A DNA stretch of 64,000 bases, taken from positions 4,650,001 through 4,714,000 of the forward strand of contig NZ_CP022436.1 of the NCBI RefSeq assembly GCF_002224285.1. Reading direction: 5' to 3'. The translations under genes were made by a program, and so were the position numbers. This DNA is from Arthrobacter sp. YN (GTDB taxonomy: Bacteria; Actinomycetota; Actinomycetes; Actinomycetales; Micrococcaceae). Shown in pieces: positions 17,735-26,408 of this stretch. Every line of letters begins with the position of its first letter. The stretch's first letter is position 1. A model generated the notes under the pieces. The model was not told the DNA's origin and did not search any database. It saw nothing but the letters and a program-made list of their open reading frames with translations.

Positions 17735-18934
17735 GTGGAAACCGTCAATCAACTCTTGTCCTCAATCCAGGATGTGGGCCGCGACGCGGTGCGCGGAGGA
17801 TACTCAAGGGCCGTCTTCACGACGCCTGAACTGGACCTCAGGCAGTGGTTCGTTGAGCAAGCCCAACACCGCGGCCTCGACGTCGAGACGGACCGCAACG
17901 GGATAATGTGGGCCTGGTGGGGCAAACCCCAAGAGGGCGCACTCGTCACCGGGAGCCATCTCGATTCCGTGCCTGGTGGCGGCGCATTCGACGGACCTCT
18001 CGGTGTCGCCTCCGCGTTGGCCGCCGTCGATATCCTCAAAACCCGGGGATTCCAGCCTCCAAGGTCGCTCGCGGTCACCGTTTTTCCTGAGGAGGAAGGA
18101 TCCCGCTTTGGCGTCGCCTGCCTGGGATCGCGACTCCTCACCGGTGCGATAGACGCCGACAAGGCCCTGAACCTGCGCGACGTCAACGGTGACACCTTCG
18201 CCGACGTCGCCGGCGCCAACGGCTTGGATCCCCGTCACATGGGCCCGGATCCGGAAGCCATGGCGCGTATCGGCGACTTCGTCGAACTCCACGTTGAACA
18301 GGGAAAGGGCCTGGGGCAGGATGGCCCCGCCATCGCCGTCGGGAGTTCAATCCTGGGGCACGGGCGCTGGAAAATCAGTGTCAGCGGCCAGGGAAACCAT
18401 GCCGGCACCACGCTCATGGCGGACCGCGCCGACCCGATGGTCGCGGCCGCGCAGATCGTCCTCGCCGTTCGCGAAACGGCGGCCAGGCAGCCGGACGCCC
18501 GAGCCACCGTAGGCCGACTGACGCCGGTTCCGGGCGGAACCAACGTCATCGCTTCGCGCGTCGATCTTTGGCTGGACGCCCGTCATCCCGACGACGCCGT
18601 GACAGCTCAACTCATCGAGGGAATCTACCGTGCAGCCCAGGATGTCGCAGCCGCAGAGGGTTGCACCGTAACCCTCACGGAAGAGTCGTACAGCGACACT
18701 GTCCACTTTGATGCCGGCCTAAGCCGTCGTATCACCGACATACTGCCAGCTGCTCCCGTCCTGGCAACCGGCGCGGGGCATGACGCTGGTGTACTGGCCG
18801 GCTACGTTCCCTCCGCCATGGTTTTTGTCCGCAACCCCAGCGGCATTTCGCACTCACCGGAGGAATACGTGGCCGATGAGGACGCCTCAGCCGGTGCCGT
18901 TGCGCTAGCTGATGTTTTGGAGGGACTTCTGTGA
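17735..18934 (+). CDS. M20-family amidohydrolase (allantoate/N-carbamoyl type), probable N-formylglutamate step
   Basis: The GTG at 17735 follows CGGAGGA with ideal spacing; upstream in-frame starts have none. The 399-residue protein shows the dinuclear metal motifs TGSHLDSVPGGGAFDG (H75, D86) and FPEEEGSRFG (about 117-126), with ELHVEQGKGL and a C-terminal GAGHDAGVLAG typical of hydantoinase/carbamoylase amidohydrolases. It overlaps hutF by GTGA. HutF makes N-formylglutamate and no HutG is present here, so this enzyme plausibly removes the formyl group. Family membership is clear; substrate is inference from context. Confidence 0.85.
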   Translation: METVNQLLSSIQDVGRDAVRGGYSRAVFTTPELDLRQWFVEQAQHRGLDVETDRNGIMWAWWGKPQEGALVTGSHLDSVPGGGAFDGPLGVASALAAVDILKTRGFQPPRSLAVTVFPEEEGSRFGVACLGSRLLTGAIDADKALNLRDVNGDTFADVAGANGLDPRHMGPDPEAMARIGDFVELHVEQGKGLGQDGPAIAVGSSILGHGRWKISVSGQGNHAGTTLMADRADPMVAAAQIVLAVRETAARQPDARATVGRLTPVPGGTNVIASRVDLWLDARHPDDAVTAQLIEGIYRAAQDVAAAEGCTVTLTEESYSDTVHFDAGLSRRITDILPAAPVLATGAGHDAGVLAGYVPSAMVFVRNPSGISHSPEEYVADEDASAGAVALADVLEGLL

Positions 18935-20289
18935 ACGCCTTCTGGTGTGAGACGGCCGTCATCGCCATCAATGACGGCGACGGCGGCCATACAGAGGTTG
19001 CCACCGGCGTACGTGTCGAAACCAGCGATGGCCGCATCTCCGCCATCCACGCCGGCGTTCAGCCCCTGCCCGACGACACAACGCTGGCGGGCGTCGCCTT
19101 CCCCGCAGCTGCGAACGCACACTCCCACGCCTTCCACAGGATCCTTCGCGGAAGAACCCACGATGGACACGGAGATTTCTGGGTGTGGCGGGAGCAAATG
19201 TACCGGAGCGCGTCCGAGCTGACTCCTGAGAAGTACCAGAAGCTCGCTACCGCCGTCTTCGCCGAAATGGTAGTCAGCGGATTCAGCAGCGTCGCCGAAT
19301 TCCATTACGTCCATCATCAACCCGCAGGCGCGCCCTATGCGGAGCCACATGCCATGGAGCTGGCCCTTGCCCGGGCAGCCGTGTCTGCCGGGATCCGGCT
19401 CACACTTTTGGACACGCTGTATCTGACGGGCGGAATTGGCACCCCTCTGAGCCGTGACCAAGCCAGGTTCGGGGACGCGGATGCCCTGGCTTGGTTGGAC
19501 CGGCTGTCCTCCCTTCGGGCTGCGATAGCAGAGGAGTTTCCGCCCGAGGTGGTGGGTGTCGGAGCTGCCCTGCATTCCGTCCGCGCGGTGCCGGAAGAAG
19601 CCCTGAAAATCGTTGCCGAGCAGCTACCCAGGGACATTCCGCTTCACATCCACCTGAGCGAACAACCTGCTGAAAATGACGCATGCATGGAGGCATACGG
19701 CACCACTCCGACCGGACTCTTGGAACGCCACGGCCTCTTGTCTTCCAGACTTTCAGCTGTCCATTCCACGCACCTGACCCAGGAAGACATCGCTTTGCTC
19801 GGCGGAGCGTCCACCACCGTGGTGATGTGTCCGACCACGGAAGCCGATCTCGCAGACGGGATCGGCCCTGCCCGGGAACTCTGCGACGCAGGAGCCACCA
19901 TCGCCCTGGGCACTGACCAGCATGCGGTGATCGACCCTTGGATTGAAATGCGCACCTTGGAACAAGGGGAACGGCTGGGCAGCGGGCAACGCGGAAGGTT
20001 CTCGCCCGGAGAGCTGCTGGCCGCGGCCACTGAAGGAGCCACTCATTCCATGGCCACCCCCATAGCCCCACAGGCCCTGCAGGTGGGCGGGGTTTGCGAC
20101 ATCATGGTCATCAATCCCGCCTCCACCCGGACCGCGGGATCCCGGCCCATGCAGCTGGCTTTCAGCGCGACGGCGAGTGATGTCACGCAGGTGGTCATCG
20201 GTGGTGAACTGATCGCCTCGAACGGGGTGCACGCGGGTCTTGGGGCTCCAGGGGCCCTCCTGACCGAAGCACTCAAGGAGTTCTCCTAA
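18931..20289 (+). CDS. hutF: Formimidoylglutamate deiminase
   Basis: 452 residues of the amidohydrolase superfamily. Metal and substrate motifs are AANAHSHAFH, DFWVWREQMY, AALHSVRAVP, HIHLSEQPAEN and GTDQHAVIDPW. HutF hydrolyses N-formimidoyl-L-glutamate to N-formylglutamate and ammonia in the five-step histidine pathway. It is translationally coupled to the upstream M20 amidohydrolase. The imidazolonepropionase HutI that should feed it is not in the window. Confidence 0.9.
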   Translation: MNAFWCETAVIAINDGDGGHTEVATGVRVETSDGRISAIHAGVQPLPDDTTLAGVAFPAAANAHSHAFHRILRGRTHDGHGDFWVWREQMYRSASELTPEKYQKLATAVFAEMVVSGFSSVAEFHYVHHQPAGAPYAEPHAMELALARAAVSAGIRLTLLDTLYLTGGIGTPLSRDQARFGDADALAWLDRLSSLRAAIAEEFPPEVVGVGAALHSVRAVPEEALKIVAEQLPRDIPLHIHLSEQPAENDACMEAYGTTPTGLLERHGLLSSRLSAVHSTHLTQEDIALLGGASTTVVMCPTTEADLADGIGPARELCDAGATIALGTDQHAVIDPWIEMRTLEQGERLGSGQRGRFSPGELLAAATEGATHSMATPIAPQALQVGGVCDIMVINPASTRTAGSRPMQLAFSATASDVTQVVIGGELIASNGVHAGLGAPGALLTEALKEFS

Positions 20290-20315
20290 CGCCGCCAGCG
20301 CGTCTGCCGGAAAGT

Positions 20316-20363
20316 GACGACGGCGGGGCCGTCATTTGACCCCATAAGGGACGGTCCGTCGTC
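20316..20363 (+). terminator. Possible terminator after hutF; rest of gap is promoter region
   Basis: GACGACGG (20316-20323) pairs with CCGTCGTC (20356-20363), 27 bases past the hutF stop. The loop is long and no T-run follows. The remaining bases to 20624 hold no ORF I would support; an AT-richer stretch near 20462-20480 is the likely promoter of the next gene. Confidence 0.35.
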
Positions 20364-20624
20364 GCGCTTTGTGTTCAAGTAGTTCCGCCAAAGCGCCCCT
20401 TTTGGCACCCCAATGCACACGGAGGCGCCGCCCAGCGAACACACAGCCGCCAAACAGACAGCTATACGTTAATAACCTGAATGCATGTCACGTCGGTCAC
20501 TTGACTGGAACTGGAGCGATATGACGTGCCACACTGTGTAGCGCGAGTGCACCGGCGTCCCCGTCGGAACAGCCGACGACGTCCCGCACCTCGCTCCCAC
20601 AACACCATTTCCCAAGGGAGACCC

Positions 20625-22094
20625 ATGTCCAGTTCCAGCACCGAAGGCGCGCCCCCCGTTTCGCGGAAAGTGATCGGCCTGGCCGTCGCCGGCGCGGTGG
20701 GCGGTTTCCTCTTCGGTTTCGATTCCTCCGTGGTCAACGGCGCCGTGGACGCGATGGCGGACGAGTTCGTCATGAGCGAGGCATTGACCGGCTTCGCCGT
20801 TGCTGTTGCGTTGCTGGGGTGCGCCGCCGGTGCCTACTTTGCCGGGAAGATTGCCGACCGCTACGGACGCATCCCGGCCATGAAGATCGGCGCTCTGCTG
20901 TTCCTGGTGAGCGCCATCGGCACAGGCCTTGCCTTCAGCGTATGGGACCTGATTTTCTGGCGGCTGGTCGGCGGCCTGGGCATCGGCCTTGCCTCGGTCA
21001 TTGCTCCCGCATACATCTCCGAGATTTCGCCCCGCCACGTGCGTGGCCGTCTGGCTTCGCTCCAGCAACTCGCCATCACTACAGGCATCTTCGCCGCGCT
21101 GCTCTCTGACGCAGTTCTTGCCAACTCGGCAGGCGGCGCCGGCGGCACGTTGTGGCTTGGTATCGAGGCGTGGCGTTGGATGTTTATCGCCTGCGCCGTT
21201 CCGGCAGCCGTGTACGGCTGGATCGCTTACCGTTTGCCCGAGTCCCCTCACTTCCTGGTGCTCAACGGCAAGGAAGACCAGGCCCGCACTATCTTCGACA
21301 AGCTCATCCCCGGCGACGACATCGAGCGGCACATCCGCGAGATCCGCGATTCCATCCAGCAGGAAAAGCTCTCCACCAAGAAGGGCTCCCTGCGCGGCAA
21401 CAGGTTCGGCCTGCTGCCAGTCGTGTGGATCGGCATCATCCTGTCCGTGCTGCAGCAGTTCGTCGGCATCAACGTCATCTTCTACTACTCCACCACGCTG
21501 TGGAAGGCTGTCGGGTTCCAGGAAAAGGACTCCCTCACGATCTCCGTCGCCACGTCCGTAACCAACATCCTGGTGACCCTCGTGGCCATCGCCTTGGTGG
21601 ACCGCATTGGACGACGACCCATTCTGCTCACCGGCTCCATCGGCATGGCCGTATCCCTGGGCGTCATGGCGCTGGCCTTCTCTTCAGCAACCGGGTCCGG
21701 CTCGGAAATCACGCTTCCCGGCGCTTGGGGCCCTGTTGCTTTGGTTGCCGCCAACGTGTTCGTGATCAGCTTCGGTGCCTCGTGGGGTCCGCTCGTGTGG
21801 GTGCTGCTGGGTGAGATCTTCCCGTCCCGCATCCGAGCCCGCGCTCTGGGCCTTGCTGCCGCCGCTCAGTGGATCGCGAACTTCGCCATCACGCTCAGCT
21901 TCCCCGTCATGGCAGCAGGTTCACTCCCGCTGACGTACGCCATGTACGCGGCGTTCGCTGCGGCGTCGTTCTTCTTTGTGATGTTCAAGGTTCCCGAGAC
22001 GAACGGCATGTCCCTGGAGCAGGCCGAAACGTTGTTCGTTCCCAAGGGCGCGCCAGTGGCGCCGTTGCCGGTGGCTTCCGACGAATCCAAGTAG
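20625..22094 (+). CDS. Sugar-porter-family MFS transporter
   Basis: The ATG at 20625 follows AAGGGAGA; the frame is open further up without an RBS. The 489-residue, 12-TMS protein has sugar-porter signatures: GFDSSVVNGAV in TM1, DRYGRIPAMKIG, PESPHFLVLNG after TM6, QQFVGINVIFYYS in TM7 and DRIGRRPILL. The expected substrate is a hexose, pentose or polyol, imported by proton symport. It stands alone and is closed by a strong hairpin. Confidence 0.87.
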   Translation: MSSSSTEGAPPVSRKVIGLAVAGAVGGFLFGFDSSVVNGAVDAMADEFVMSEALTGFAVAVALLGCAAGAYFAGKIADRYGRIPAMKIGALLFLVSAIGTGLAFSVWDLIFWRLVGGLGIGLASVIAPAYISEISPRHVRGRLASLQQLAITTGIFAALLSDAVLANSAGGAGGTLWLGIEAWRWMFIACAVPAAVYGWIAYRLPESPHFLVLNGKEDQARTIFDKLIPGDDIERHIREIRDSIQQEKLSTKKGSLRGNRFGLLPVVWIGIILSVLQQFVGINVIFYYSTTLWKAVGFQEKDSLTISVATSVTNILVTLVAIALVDRIGRRPILLTGSIGMAVSLGVMALAFSSATGSGSEITLPGAWGPVALVAANVFVISFGASWGPLVWVLLGEIFPSRIRARALGLAAAAQWIANFAITLSFPVMAAGSLPLTYAMYAAFAAASFFFVMFKVPETNGMSLEQAETLFVPKGAPVAPLPVASDESK

Positions 22095-22103
22095 ACGCGA
22101 AAG

Positions 22104-22132
22104 AGGCCCGGCGGATTGAATCCGCCGGGCCT
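22104..22132. terminator. Bidirectional terminator between convergent MFS genes
   Basis: AGGCCCGGCGGATT (22104-22117) pairs with AATCCGCCGGGCCT (22119-22132), followed by TT on the + strand and by CTTT on the - strand. It lies between stops at 22094 and 22166. Confidence 0.85.
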
Positions 22133-22165
22133 TTCCGTGTCTGGAGTTCGTTTAGGTGCAGGCCA

Positions 22166-23404
22166 CTACACGAGGTGCGGCTCATGCGCTGTCAGGTACT
22201 CACGACCACAGACGGAAATGACGATCGCGACCACCATGGCAGCCGCGCCGGCAAAGAACGGAACCTGCGGCCCGAAGTGCTCGCCGAGCTGAGCCGCCGC
22301 GAAGGGAGCCAGCGCACCGCCCATCCAGCGCACAAAGTTGTAGCCCGCCGAAGCGACAGGACGCGGCGAATCAGAAACGCCCATGGCCAGTTCGGTGTAG
22401 ACAGTGTTGTTGATGCCCAGCAGTGCACCAGCCACGATGACAAGCACGACGACGGCAGTCACCGAGTGCCCTGCGGCCAGCCCCAGCCCCACCAGGTCAA
22501 GCATGAGGACAGCCAGCGTGCCAGTCAGGACCTTCACTGCGCCGAAGCGCTTCTGCAGTACGGGAGCAACGAATACCGAGAAAACAGCGACGGCGACACC
22601 CCATCCGAAGAACACTCCCCCGATTCCGTATGCGTCCATGCCCAGGATGAAGGGCGTGAAGGCAAGAATGGTGAAGAACCCGTAGTTGTAGAACAGCGCA
22701 CTGGCTGCAGTGGTGCGGAGTCCCTTGTAGCCCAATGCCAGGAGCGGGTCACGCAAGCGGGACTTCTTTGCCGGAGCGGGCGTCTTCGGCAGGAGAGCCA
22801 GAAGTGCCACGAAGGCTGCCGCCATGAGGACAGCGGTACCAAAGAACGGGGCGCGCCACTGCCACCCGCCAAGGAGTGCGCCCAAGAGTGGGCCGAGCGA
22901 GATGCCCAGGCCCAGGGCTGCTTCGTAAAGGATGATGGCCGTGCCGGTTCCACCGCTGGCCACGCCGACGATCACGGCAAGGGCCGTCGCAACGAACAGG
23001 GCATTACCGAGACCCCAGCCCGCGCGGAACCCGACCAATTGTTCAACGCTGCCGGCAAGGCCTGACAACGATGCGAACACCACGATGATAGCCAGGCCGA
23101 TCAGCAACGTTTTCTTGCCACCGATCCTTGACGACACGAAACCACTGATCAACATGGCGATGGCCGTCACCAGGAAGTAGCTGGTGAACAGCAGCGACAC
23201 TTCACTGGTGGACGCCTCAAGATTCTTGGCAATTGCCGGCAGGATGGGGTCAACCAGGCCAATGCCCATGAAGGCAAAAACTGCGGCGAGGGCGGTGGCC
23301 CACACTGCCTTTGGCTGCTTGAGGAAGGAAGCTTTTTCAGCCTCCAGGGTGGTTTCGAGGGTTGTTTCGGCGCTTGCTGAAGCGTCAGCCAACTGGCGTG
23401 ACAT
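22166..23404 (-). CDS. MFS transporter, DHA1-type
   Basis: 412 residues and about 12 membrane segments. TM1 reads FAFMGIGLVDPILPAIA and the 2-3 loop SGFVSSRIGGKKTLL, typical of DHA1 drug or metabolite exporters. AAGGAG lies eight bases before the ATG. It follows the MarR gene on the same strand by 47 bases, so the two form an operon in which MarR probably represses the exporter until its ligand appears. Confidence 0.83.
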   Translation of the reverse strand: MSRQLADASASAETTLETTLEAEKASFLKQPKAVWATALAAVFAFMGIGLVDPILPAIAKNLEASTSEVSLLFTSYFLVTAIAMLISGFVSSRIGGKKTLLIGLAIIVVFASLSGLAGSVEQLVGFRAGWGLGNALFVATALAVIVGVASGGTGTAIILYEAALGLGISLGPLLGALLGGWQWRAPFFGTAVLMAAAFVALLALLPKTPAPAKKSRLRDPLLALGYKGLRTTAASALFYNYGFFTILAFTPFILGMDAYGIGGVFFGWGVAVAVFSVFVAPVLQKRFGAVKVLTGTLAVLMLDLVGLGLAAGHSVTAVVVLVIVAGALLGINNTVYTELAMGVSDSPRPVASAGYNFVRWMGGALAPFAAAQLGEHFGPQVPFFAGAAAMVVAIVISVCGREYLTAHEPHLV

Positions 23405-23451
23405 TCAATGGCTCCTTGTCGGTGCTGGTTTTCTGGTGGTGCTGGATTTTC

Positions 23452-23892
23452 TTAGTTCTGGAACGAGCTGTTGAGCTTGGCGATCACGGGCAATGCCGCG
23501 GCGAGGTGCTCGATTTCCTCGCTGCTGAGGTCCTGAAGCAGTTCGGCCACCATGGCGTTGCGCCGCTGATTGGCAGACTCGACGGCGGACGCCCCGGCTT
23601 CGGTGATGACCACCTGGACTGCTCGCGAATCGTCCGGATCCTGCTGGCGGGTGACCAGGCCGGCGCGCTCGAGCTTGATGATTTGCTCGGTGGCGCTGGG
23701 GACTTTGATGCCCAGGTTCTTGGCGATGTCGCCCACGCGAAGGCCGCCGTCGGAGGTCATGGACAGCAGGCTGAGCTGCGCGGCGGTAAGGTCGCCTTCA
23801 GGATCGAGGCGGCGGAACATGTACACGCCGAGTCGTAGTGACTCGCGAAATTCCTGCGCTAGATCAAGCAACCGGGGATCAAAAGGACTCAT
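23452..23892 (-). CDS. MarR-family transcriptional regulator
   Basis: 146 residues. The winged helix is LRVGDIAKNLGIKVPSATEQIIKLERAGLV with wing RQQDPDDSRAVQVVITEAG. The start ATG at 23892 lies directly beside a double operator, and the predicted promoter makes the message leaderless or nearly so. It should repress itself and the downstream exporter, released by an unknown ligand. Confidence 0.88.
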   Translation of the reverse strand: MSPFDPRLLDLAQEFRESLRLGVYMFRRLDPEGDLTAAQLSLLSMTSDGGLRVGDIAKNLGIKVPSATEQIIKLERAGLVTRQQDPDDSRAVQVVITEAGASAVESANQRRNAMVAELLQDLSSEEIEHLAAALPVIAKLNSSFQN

Positions 23893-23894
23893 AT

Positions 23895-23930
23895 TTAGGT
23901 ATCCTAATAGTTAGGGAACCTAAGAGTCAA
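23895..23930 (-). promoter_or_regulatory. marR promoter with two TTAGGnnnCCTAA operators
   Basis: TTAGG-TAT-CCTAA (23895-23907) and TTAGG-GAA-CCTAA (23911-23923) are tandem 13-bp palindromes with centres 16 bp apart. On the - strand, TTGACT (23930-23925) and TAGGAT (23906-23901) form a -35/-10 pair with an 18-bp spacer. One operator fills the spacer and the other covers the -10 and start site. Confidence 0.8.
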
Positions 23931-25377
23931 TAAACTGGTCGGCCTGAGCCACCTTCTCCCGCCCAGCTCCGGCTTCGAAGTCCGGCACATTCACTGATCG
24001 ACCATGCCCGGGAAGGGGCGGCGCGGACGATCGGTAGCTATGCCCTGTTGGGGTGCTGATTTCCAGGGTGTGGACGTCGTCGGGCAACCGCCGTGCCGCC
24101 CAGCCAGGATTTTCCTTGGTGTGGTTGCACGCTTCGCAGAGCCCTGCACTGTTGCTCACAGTGGTGGTGCCACCTGCATGCCACGGGACGACATGATCGA
24201 TGTGTCTAATGGGCGCGTCGCAGTAGGGCGTGCGGCAGGTGTCGTCCCGGACTTCGACGAAACGCCTCAACCTCGGCGGGAAGAGTCGCGCCTTGGAGTC
24301 CATGGTGATGAGCTCGCCCGTGGACGGCGCTGTATAGAGGCGGCGAAGCCACACCGTGAACTCTGGATCCTGCGTTGGCGCTGGACTACCGCCCGTCGCA
24401 GACTGCCTCGTCTCACGCGCCTCGTCCAGGGCAGCCCCTCCGGCTCCAACCAGGGCCCTCGCCCACTCCGCTGGGACTATCCCGTAGCCCTTCAGCCGCG
24501 CCGGCTCACTGTCCCCCTGCAACAGTGTGCGGTCCGTCATGATGACCTCAAGATCGACTCCACTGATTCCGCCGCGTCTGCCGGTAATGCGCTCGACGAG
24601 GGCGTCTGCCATGATTTGGCCCCTGTTCCGTGATTCACCAGAGGAACGTACAGAGTCCGCCTTCCGGGTGAGCGCAGCATAGACAGCAACCCCATGGGCG
24701 ACAGGAAGCAGGGCGGTCAAATACGTCATGGCGTCCGGCGCAGGGCGCAGGCTGACCGTCCGTTCGGTGGCAGCGTGGAGGGCACGCTGGGCAACGGTAC
24801 GGGGATCGCGCCGATAAGCGGCGGCTTTCGCTGCGGCGATGATGGCCTTGTCACCGACACCGTCGAAGGTGCCTGCGTCAGCTGCGAGTTCCTCGTCCAC
24901 GGCGGACCGATCTTCCAAGGAGAGGCAGGCCGTCTCTTTCACGAGCAAGGTGGCGCGCCATTCATTGAGCTGTCCGGATTCCAGTGCAGCCATGGTGCGC
25001 GGCATCTCCTTCACCAACGCTTTCCCCAACCCAAGGAAACGGGAGCCTCGGCTTGGTGATTCGCGACGCGCCAACGCGACCTGCGCCCCGGCGTCCCGAC
25101 CCTGCTCTGACGCAGGAATGCCGGCCGACGCTTGCTCGCGGCGCTGGGCGAGCTCAAAGGCTACGGCCGCCCGGGCCTGGACACTGGCGATAGCCGATTT
25201 CAGATCCTCCAAACCGCGCAGTTGATCAATCAGTTCACCACTGCTCGACCCAAGGCGAAGAGCCCTCAGCAGCCCCATAAGAGCCGGGACAGTGGGCACG
25301 GAGCCGTCCGATTGAGGCCCCATCAGGAGGGCATGTGGGTCCATATCAATCGCTTGCCGCTCCCGAATCTTCTCCAT
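23920..25377 (-). CDS. DUF222/HNH endonuclease domain protein
   Basis: The start at 25377 (MEKIRERQ) has GGAAGAG upstream; an ATG at 25410 is weaker. The 485-residue product has an N-terminal DUF222 helical domain and, near residues 385-430, an HNH motif: CRTPYCDAPIRHIDHVVPW, then LCEACNHTKENPGW. This architecture is very common and multicopy in Arthrobacter, and its biological role is unsettled. I see no flanking repeats. Its last codons run into the marR operator/promoter. Confidence 0.85.
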   Translation of the reverse strand: MEKIRERQAIDMDPHALLMGPQSDGSVPTVPALMGLLRALRLGSSSGELIDQLRGLEDLKSAIASVQARAAVAFELAQRREQASAGIPASEQGRDAGAQVALARRESPSRGSRFLGLGKALVKEMPRTMAALESGQLNEWRATLLVKETACLSLEDRSAVDEELAADAGTFDGVGDKAIIAAAKAAAYRRDPRTVAQRALHAATERTVSLRPAPDAMTYLTALLPVAHGVAVYAALTRKADSVRSSGESRNRGQIMADALVERITGRRGGISGVDLEVIMTDRTLLQGDSEPARLKGYGIVPAEWARALVGAGGAALDEARETRQSATGGSPAPTQDPEFTVWLRRLYTAPSTGELITMDSKARLFPPRLRRFVEVRDDTCRTPYCDAPIRHIDHVVPWHAGGTTTVSNSAGLCEACNHTKENPGWAARRLPDDVHTLEISTPTGHSYRSSAPPLPGHGRSVNVPDFEAGAGREKVAQADQFIDS

Positions 25378-25467
25378 GGCCCAACTCTTCCAGTGGGCTA
25401 CGGGCCCCATAAGGCCGGAATCTCCCTATGTGGAAAACAAGCCACTACCGCCGGCCAGCGTCCCGGC

Positions 25468-25974
25468 TCAGAGCGTAAGCTTCATGCCCTCATGGCTCGC
25501 CACAAAGCCGAGCCGTTCGTAGAAACGGTGCGCTGCCGTACGGGATTTGTCAGTGGTGAGCTGCACCAGGGAGCAACCCCGCTCCCGCGCCTGCTCAAGT
25601 GCCCACTCGATCATCAGCGCCCCAACACCCTGGCCGCGCAGCACATCGGACACCCGAACCGCCTCGATCTGGGCACGCCAGGAACCCTTGCGGGACAAGC
25701 CTGGCAGGTAGCTGAGTTGGAACGTGGCCACCACCTCGCCCGCGAGCTCGCCCACCACCAGAAGGTGGGCCGGGTCGGCGTCGATCGCGTCAAAAGCCTG
25801 CTCGTACGGCGCTGAATCGTCGATGTTCTCGCGGGTGGCACCCAACTGGTCATCCGCGAGCAGCGCGAGGATCCGCGGCAGGTCGGCTTTGGTGGCGCGT
25901 CGAAGGCTGAAGGTTCCAGGCCCGACGTCGGCGGTCATCAAAGTGGGCGCGGTACCAAATTCTGCAGTCACCAC
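25468..25974 (-). CDS. GNAT-family N-acetyltransferase
   Basis: 168 residues with the GNAT core: N-terminal FSLRRATKADLPRILAL, the acetyl-CoA loop VSDVLRGQGVGALMIEWAL and the C-terminal HRFYERLGFVAS. The GTG at 25974 has GGGGT before it; an internal ATG at 25938 is possible. The substrate could be a small amine or a protein N-terminus. It ends 90 bases before the DUF222 gene. Confidence 0.8.
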   Translation of the reverse strand: MVTAEFGTAPTLMTADVGPGTFSLRRATKADLPRILALLADDQLGATRENIDDSAPYEQAFDAIDADPAHLLVVGELAGEVVATFQLSYLPGLSRKGSWRAQIEAVRVSDVLRGQGVGALMIEWALEQARERGCSLVQLTTDKSRTAAHRFYERLGFVASHEGMKLTL

Positions 25975-25997
25975 CCCAGCATGCCATTTTGGTAAGA

Positions 25998-26064
25998 ACT
26001 CAGTATTGCTAAGTACCGGTACTTAGTTCTACCATGTAGTGGTAGCTAGTAATACTGAGTACTA
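25998..26064 (+). promoter_or_regulatory. Nested palindromes: candidate PadR operator region
   Basis: CTAAGTACCGGTACTTAG (26009-26026) is a perfect 18-bp palindrome. Around it ACTCAGTATT (25998-26007) and AATACTGAGT (26051-26060) are perfect 10-bp inverted arms. CTACCA-TGTAG-TGGTAG (26029-26045) is a third element. All lie within 80 bases of the padR ATG. Confidence 0.75.
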
Positions 26065-26077
26065 AAGGAGGTGTCCA

Positions 26078-26407
26078 ATGGGCAAGCAAATGACGGAGAT
26101 GCTCAAAGGCACGCTGGAGGGCATTGTGCTGGCCCTCCTGACCGGAAAGGCAGCGTATGGATACGAGATCACCACGTTGCTCCGGGAGCAGGGCTTCACC
26201 GAGATTGCTGAGGGCACCGTGTATGCGCTGCTGGTCAGGATCGAACAAAAGGGGCTGGTGGACGTTGAAAAGCGGCCTTCTGAAAAGGGACCACCCCGCA
26301 AGGTGTACACGCTCAACCCCCAGGGCCAAAAAGAACTGAACGAATTCTGGAACACCTGGAGCTTCTTGTCCGAACGGCTTGAACAGCTCCGCAAGGAAGG
26401 AAATTAA
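26078..26407 (+). CDS. PadR-family transcriptional regulator
   Basis: 109 residues with the PadR winged helix: LKGTLEGIVLALLTG, YGYEITTLLREQGF, EGTVYALLVRIEQKGLV and the wing GPPRKVYTLNPQG. AAAGGAGG precedes the ATG. It heads a four-gene operon with a DUF1048 protein and an ABC exporter, an arrangement in which PadR usually represses its own operon until a toxic ligand binds. The palindrome-rich leader supports autoregulation. Confidence 0.88.
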   Translation: MGKQMTEMLKGTLEGIVLALLTGKAAYGYEITTLLREQGFTEIAEGTVYALLVRIEQKGLVDVEKRPSEKGPPRKVYTLNPQGQKELNEFWNTWSFLSERLEQLRKEGN

Positions 26408-26408
26408 C

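Noticed and set aside
20526..20624. N-terminal extension of the sugar porter
   Set aside because: No RBS at 20526 and the Arg-rich extension is not family-like; the ATG at 20625 has AAGGGAGA.
23920..25377. DUF222/HNH gene as a homing or mobile element
   Set aside because: No flanking direct or inverted repeats, and these genes are ordinary multicopy residents of Arthrobacter genomes.
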